This document shows positions 59,610 to 64,000 of a DNA stretch of 64,000 nt, in pieces. The DNA comes from Synaphobranchus kaupii (lineage: Eukaryota; Chordata; Actinopteri; Anguilliformes; Synaphobranchidae), in the NCBI GenBank assembly GCA_029718625.1, contig CM056376.1, positions 115,530,263 through 115,594,262 on the forward strand. The letters run 5' to 3'. The notes below the pieces were generated by a model. That model was not told the origin of the DNA. It did not search any database and worked only from the letters and a program-made list of their open reading frames with translations. The translations under genes were made by a program, and so were the position numbers. Each line of letters starts with the position of its first letter. Position 1 is the first letter of the stretch.

Positions 59610-59969
59610 ATGATGGATGACTATAATGATTACGAAGACGAAGAATTCGATTTTGACTTTGACGTTACTGGCTACAGATTTGAGCCAGAATACACGGACA
59701 CGGAACTACAAGAGATGGATGATAAGAGAGCAAGAGAAGAGAGAGAGGCTGAAGTTGCGCAGGTAATGTTATCCGAAGTCGCTGCCGAGGCTAGACCAAG
59801 AATTTCGGGGGACTTTTGGTGTTCTTGCAAGAGGTGCAAGCAGATGCCCAGAAAGGAGGAAAGTTTGTGTTGTAGGGAGTGGGATCTGTTGCTACCGAAT
59901 GCCATTGAAAACCTGGATGTATCCGTGGATGACACTGGATCATCTCCATTGATTACCATTACACTATGA
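59610..59969 (+). CDS. Small acidic protein resembling the P2X7 cysteine-rich cytoplasmic region
   Basis: 119 codons. The start is placed at the ATG following TTGG, because the upstream in-frame part has no family character. Residues 2-25 are very acidic (MDDYNDYEDEEFDFDFD). YRFEPEYTDTELQEMDD (22-38) and WCSCKRCKQMPRKEESLCC (70-88) match the pattern of fish proteins labelled P2X purinoceptor 7-like, which share only the intracellular Cys-rich part of P2X7 and no channel. There are no membrane segments. It lies inside the TTAA element, opposite the THAP frame, so it is most likely an element-encoded protein, not a receptor. Its function is unknown. Confidence 0.65.
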   Translation: MMDDYNDYEDEEFDFDFDVTGYRFEPEYTDTELQEMDDKRAREEREAEVAQVMLSEVAAEARPRISGDFWCSCKRCKQMPRKEESLCCREWDLLLPNAIENLDVSVDDTGSSPLITITL

Positions 59970-60205
59970 CTGCCAACAGATATGTGATAGATGAGAACTT
60001 TGGACAGGACACCATGCGTCAAGCATTTGTAAATAAAACATAGAATTGTAAAAAGTTATAGTTGATGAACGTTTCTGACAGTTTTGTTACAAGAAAACAA
60101 CTTATGTCAAGCTCGGATTTTGTTAGTTGGTATTGAGTGCTGGGTCAGAGGACGCGCTCAAAAAAAATAAAAATGTTAGTAACGTTATAGCTAAATATAA
60201 CTTAC

Positions 60206-60502
60206 CTCCGCTCCGGTGCTTGATAGTGCTGCAGGTCCGACACGAGGAACAGCTGTGTTCTTTAGAAACCAGTGTTTTGCTTCTGATTTGCGGTTACAGA
60301 AATCAGTAGCGTCGAAATGCGCTCCACAAACTCGCGAGTCTGCCAAACGGAGTTGATTGACTGGAGTGTTTATGTCGATCCGTAAGACAACCAGCCAAAG
60401 TCTCAATCTTTCTGGGTCAGAGAACGGGAGCCTGTGAAAACTGGTATTTGAGCGTCCAGACATTTTATTCCCACAACCGGGGACTGCACATTCGCGCACC
60501 AT
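60206..60502 (-). CDS. THAP-domain exon inside the TTAA element
   Basis: 99 codons from the ATG at 60502 to a GTAAGT donor (donor bases 60205-60200), phase 0. The C2CH zinc site is C5-x4-C10-x48-C59-x2-H62, with W36, the proline at 26, F68 and a closing AVPRV (84-88) in place of the usual AVPTIF. THAP domains are site-specific DNA-binding modules found in P-element and Kolobok-related transposases and in host factors. A downstream exon would have to lie between 60199 and 59146 on the minus strand, where I find none. It may be the DNA-binding N-terminus of a lost transposase or a free repressor. Confidence 0.75.
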
Positions 60503-61022
60503 TGCTGTGATGAATTATTACAAATGATGATTACAAAAACTGCGTTACAAATATTTCTGCTGTAGGCTACTAGCTAGTAAACTCCAACGGGAGGTCAGGA
60601 TTTGTGATCAACTGCTTTTCAAGCGCCCCCCCCCCCTCTCTACAACGTAGCTAGACTGCGGAAGTTTACAGTGCGAGGTAGTGCGGTCGGAGAAATAGTT
60701 CTGTTTCAAATGGAACTGTTGTTTCAACGTTCGGTTTGCGTTTGCGATAGCCTACATTTCACAGGAGAGCATACTGAGACCGTAAGAATACACACTGAGC
60801 TATAAAAGCACATTTATCGTTGTTTTTCCATAACATTTCTGATTGCCCCGTTCACTTCCATTGTAGCCCAGTGAGAGCCTACAGGAAATCTGTACCGAAC
60901 TCAATACTGGACCGATCAGCGAAAAAATGGACTTCATGGGTCAGGTTCATGGAAGACGGACCGCAAATAGGGTCCAAGGTCCAAAATAGCGAACTTACCC
61001 TTTAAATGCCTCTGTCCTTCAG

Positions 61023-62167
61023 TAAGAGAGCCCCGCCCACCCAAGAGTTCTGCTGTAGACCCACGTCCACCCAAGAGTTCTGCTGTAGACCCACGTCCAC
61101 CCAAGAGTTCTGCTGTAGACCCCCGTCCACCGAAGAGTGCTGCCCTAGAGCCCCACCGACCGAAGAGTACCTCAACTGACAGAAAGTCCCCCGCACTGCA
61201 GCCGGGATGTCAGAAGCCGCCCGGAGCTCCTTTAACACCCAGCTGGCCTCTGTCATGGAGTCTCTCCTGGCAGCGGCCGTGTGCGAGATCAGCAGGATTT
61301 TCGAGGGCAGTCTCTCGGACTCACGGGCGGAAGTGGCGCAGGGCAGGGAGGAAGTTGTGTTCCTGAAGAGGAAGCTGGAAGTGCTGGAGGTACAGCTGAA
61401 GGATGCCAGCGCCACCAGTGGCACAGTGACCTTCACTCAGGTTCTAGACGGAGGTCCAGGTGAGCACAGTTGCATATTTTTTAGACTCACCAGGTGTTCC
61501 CACTCACTCCATCCTTCCTACCCCTTAACTACACATTACTACAGTGATTCCTCTTGGTATTCTGTTTTGCAGGGAAGTCAGTGTTTCTATTTTAACTTTT
61601 TTTTATTCTAATGAAAATGTACACAAGCCAATTTTTTGAAAAATAATTTTATATGACAATAATAATGTGCTACATGGTGCTTTCCTCGTGCACAATTATT
61701 AAAGTAGGTTTGGTCTTTGTCTGACAGGCATACCCCTGCTACTGCCTGACCTCCACTTTGAAGGTGACCCCTCCCATGGGGATGGGCATGGCCAGGCCAG
61801 CAGGGTGAAGGAGGACGTGGAGGTGACTGAGATGGAGTCAGTCACCTTCGGCCTGGACAGAGCTGTGGTCTCCAAGGCGATCAAAGAGGAGGTGAGTGAT
61901 CAGAGCAAAATTGCCCACAGCCTACTCCCCTCATTTATTATTATTATTATTAATCAGACACCTTACAATTAATCATCCAAGGTTAGAAAAAACCTCCTTT
62001 ATGTACAAAACACACACAGTAAATGAATGAATGAATTAATTAATTAATTTCTTTTTTATTTCTTCTCCAGTTGTTGGATCAGGACCCTGAGCCCCTCTCT
62101 GTGGAGCTGACGTGCCCCGTGGGGACCAGTCCTGGGGCCACAGAGCCTGTGGAACTGAAGGAGGAAG
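61023..62167 (+). CDS. C2H2-type zinc-finger gene C, first three coding exons, runs off the window
   Basis: The exon begins after a CTGTCCTTCAG acceptor (61022) with the ATG at 61207. Coding exons are 61207-61459, 61728-61891 and 62071-62167 (97 bp, the same length as gene A exon 3), with phases 1, 0 and 1 and GTGAG donors at all three. Exon 1 encodes the shared module (MSEAARSSFNTQLASVMESL, then AAAVCEISRIFEG and a charged helix). Exon 2 is acidic (VKEDVEVTEMES, AIKEE) and exon 3 ends VELKEEG. The finger exon is expected right of 64000; none is visible up to the edge. The N-terminus is closer to gene D than to A or B (VCEIS/VCEIT). The 5' untranslated part is largely a 30-bp tandem repeat. 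Confidence 0.85.
61037..61172. repeat. 30-bp tandem repeat in gene C 5' untranslated region
   Basis: Four to five copies of a 30-bp unit with ACCCAAGAGTTCTGCTGTAG. The first three are almost identical and the last ones diverged. The unit contains no ATG. Because its length is a multiple of three it creates a minus-strand open frame that is not a gene. Confidence 0.9.
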
Positions 62168-62175
62168 GTGAGTTT

Positions 62176-62393
62176 GACAGCAGTTAACCCCTTGTGTAAA
62201 ACGGGTCTGATTTAATAGCAGTTAACCCCCTGCGTAACACGGGTCTAATTTAACAGCAGGTAACCCCCTGTGTAACACACGTCTGTTTTAACAGCAGGCA
62301 ACCCAATGCAAGTTTGATTTAACAGCCGGTAACCCCCTGTGTAACACACGTCTGTTTTAACAGCAGGTAACCCCCTGTGTAACGCACGTCTGA
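62176..62393. repeat. About 40-bp tandem repeat starting just inside gene C intron 3
   Basis: Five to six copies of a unit with TTAACAGCAGGTAACCCCCT and GTGTAACACACGTCTG. The array starts within 10 bp of the exon 3 donor region. Several units contain CAGGTAAC, which resembles a splice donor. Confidence 0.85.
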
Positions 62394-62462
62394 CTAGGCT
62401 GCCACAACATTCTAGTTTCCATGACTGATTATATGTCCAAACATTCAGTGAAAAATCTATAT

Positions 62463-62560
62463 ACAGTGCAGACCAAAATTATTTGGACAGTGACACATTT
62501 TTTGTTGTTTTTACTCTGTACTCCATCACATTGGATTTGAAAAGGAACAGTGAATATGAG
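62463..62560 (+). mobile_element. End fragment of a Tc1-like element
   Basis: TACAGTGCAGACCAAAATTA followed by TTTGGACAGTGACACATTTT is the terminal sequence of a teleost Tc1-like family. The transposase is missing. Confidence 0.5.
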
Positions 62561-64000
62561 GTTAACCCCTTTGCGCAGATGCCTGGTGGCCATGGTGCCG
62601 GCGGCAAGATTTTGCTCAACTGAGACATTTGTTTCTCTTGCAGCCAAACTATGAGTGGAAACAAGAAACTCCATGTTGTATCCTTATTAGTATACAATTT
62701 GTGACAAATTTGTGACAAAATGCAGAGATAAGTGTCGCTATTCTCCCATAGCCAGTCCAATTAACAAGCAACCCCATACCCAGTCTCGCCTACAACTATA
62801 CCTACCCATGCGTGACATAGTGGACAATAGCGTTTATGTGTGAGATCATAAACATATTTCTTCATCATCTAAAATTAGTATTCCATCATTGCAACAAGAT
62901 AAATCCAACAATAGCCCGATCATATGCCAAAAAAGCAGTGAAAAGCCCTGTTCGCTCAAATGCAAAATAAACATGTGAAATTCTTGTGTAATGATATCAC
63001 ATCATTGTACTATCAATATCTGCTACTAAATATGAAATACATATACAATCCTACCATTAGTTTTACACACAGAGATGTTCCTTTCAAAATTCAGTGATCA
63101 TTTATTGTCTTGGACAATCTGTTTGAGAAATACACACCAGTTTAGAATGTTATGACATAACATGGAACGTCTGTGTTCAACACCCCATGTACTGTACCTG
63201 CAGCTCTGGATTTCACATCATTTCGGTTTTATTCACAACTGTTTTATCCGATAGATGACCGTATATCCTTCTCGATGGTGTTTGCAATTTGTTATTGGGT
63301 GCTTTGAACAGTAAATTACAGCCCAGCGCAACAGAATTTCAAATTTTATCAATGTAGTATGATGCAAACAGCTACAGAAAACGCATTTGCTGACGGGAGC
63401 TTTTCATCTTCGATATGAAAGTAGTACTGCTTGTAATATACGGTTCTTCTCGCTGGCTACATATGTACGTTAGTTTTTCCACTCGATCACCGTCTTTTCC
63501 AGTAGGTATGTTAGATATTATCTTCGCATTTTGAGTGCATTTCACACACTGTAGTGTAACGTTCATTGATGGCTCAGTCATGTTTTATGTTTGATGTACC
63601 GATTTTCATTGAAGCTAGAACATTTGGCAGCATTTTCCTGTTGGAGGAACATTATTTTATTGTAATTTTATCGTACATAATATAGGCTATAGGCTTATCT
63701 TCCTGGGCTATAGTTGTCACTTAGGGCATGGAAAATACTCATTCTAAGTTACTGTGCGCTGATATATAGATGAATGTAAAATTTTCAGTGGAGTCATGGA
63801 GGTCCTTGGGCAAAATAATGCATACTGTAGAGTACAGCGGAAACTGATGTTTTATTAAGGTACACGAGTGAATGATTAGGCTACATATTTAGGTGTGCGT
63901 AACAGTGTGATATCAATGTTTTCATCTTAAACCATCAGAAGGGGCAAATGTATATATGTAAAAATATGATACTGGAGAGATTTTTTAAAGTGATTTTCAT
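62561..64000. other. Gene C intron 3 continuing to window edge; nothing recognised
   Basis: AT-rich sequence with no finger-coding frame and no complete repeat that I can delimit. It is presumably intron. Confidence 0.45.

Larger units (their letters stand above)
59146..61001. mobile_element. Kolobok/T2-like TTAA element with THAP and P2X7-like ORFs
   Basis: TTAA at 59142-59145 and 61002-61005 flanks a 1856-bp element. Its ends start AGGGTAAGTTCGC, and 170 bp at each end (59146-59315 and 60832-61001) are identical by eye in inverted orientation, with weaker similarity continuing inward. It carries two converging open frames, 59610-59969 (plus) and 60502-60206 (minus), and no recognisable DDE transposase. 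TTAA targets, AGGG-type ends and a THAP domain together suggest the Kolobok/T2 group; this assignment is inference. Confidence 0.8.

Noticed and set aside
61002..61436. 144-codon minus-strand frame with GLQQNSWVDV repeats
   Set aside because: The 30-bp array has a length divisible by three and keeps the antisense of gene C open; no family resemblance.

Overview
The window looks like nuclear DNA of a teleost fish. I base this on a fish-type three-exon mif gene, a family of C2H2 zinc-finger genes with one shared exon plan, and many mobile elements of types common in ray-finned fish: Tc1, piggyBac, hAT-like, Harbinger-like, Kolobok/T2-like, chromodomain Ty3/Gypsy, non-LTR retrotransposons and a tRNA-derived SINE. 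The species cannot be named from sequence alone. There is no prokaryotic or organellar signal.

Host genes, left to right: (1) the first coding exon of a zinc-finger-type gene on the minus strand (218-512), whose remaining exons lie left of the window; (2) mif, complete, 9989-11831, 115 codons; (3) zinc-finger gene A, complete on the plus strand, four coding exons 14600-20875, five fingers; (4) zinc-finger gene B, plus strand, coding 25039-37232, same exon plan, but with the frame broken in its last exon just before the fingers; (5) the first three coding exons of zinc-finger gene C, plus strand, 61207-62167, with its finger exon beyond the right edge. All four zinc-finger-type genes start with the same kind of about 90-residue N-terminal module. 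In A, B and C the three introns have phases 1, 0 and 1, so this is a local paralogue cluster with mif inside it.

The rest is mostly mobile DNA, much of it nested. Intron 2 of gene B (25895-35641) is almost entirely mobile DNA: a SINE, then a TTAA-flanked Kolobok/T2-like element (26286-35448). That element is split by an inverted copy of itself (27293-34775), which in turn holds a piggyBac element with an intact 600-residue transposase and a decayed Tc1 element. The Tc1 element is itself split by a Harbinger-like element. Further right, a TIR element (47217-56643) is split by a nearly pristine chromodomain Ty3/Gypsy retrotransposon (47559-54946, 1520-bp LTRs, 5-bp TSD, one 1438-codon gag-pol frame) and by a Harbinger-like element (55070-55953). 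Just upstream of gene C lies a compact TTAA-flanked element (59146-61001) with 170-bp identical inverted ends, encoding a THAP domain and a small protein resembling the cysteine-rich cytoplasmic region of P2X7.

Tandem arrays touch the zinc-finger genes at several functional points: the last residues and stop codon of gene A, intron 3 of gene A, the 5' untranslated region of gene C and intron 3 of gene C. Stretches such as 2.7-4.6 kb, 21.6-24.5 kb, 45.1-47.2 kb and 62.6-64 kb hold nothing I can assign to a gene. Everything was read by eye; exon boundaries rest on splice consensus, phase and paralogue comparison.
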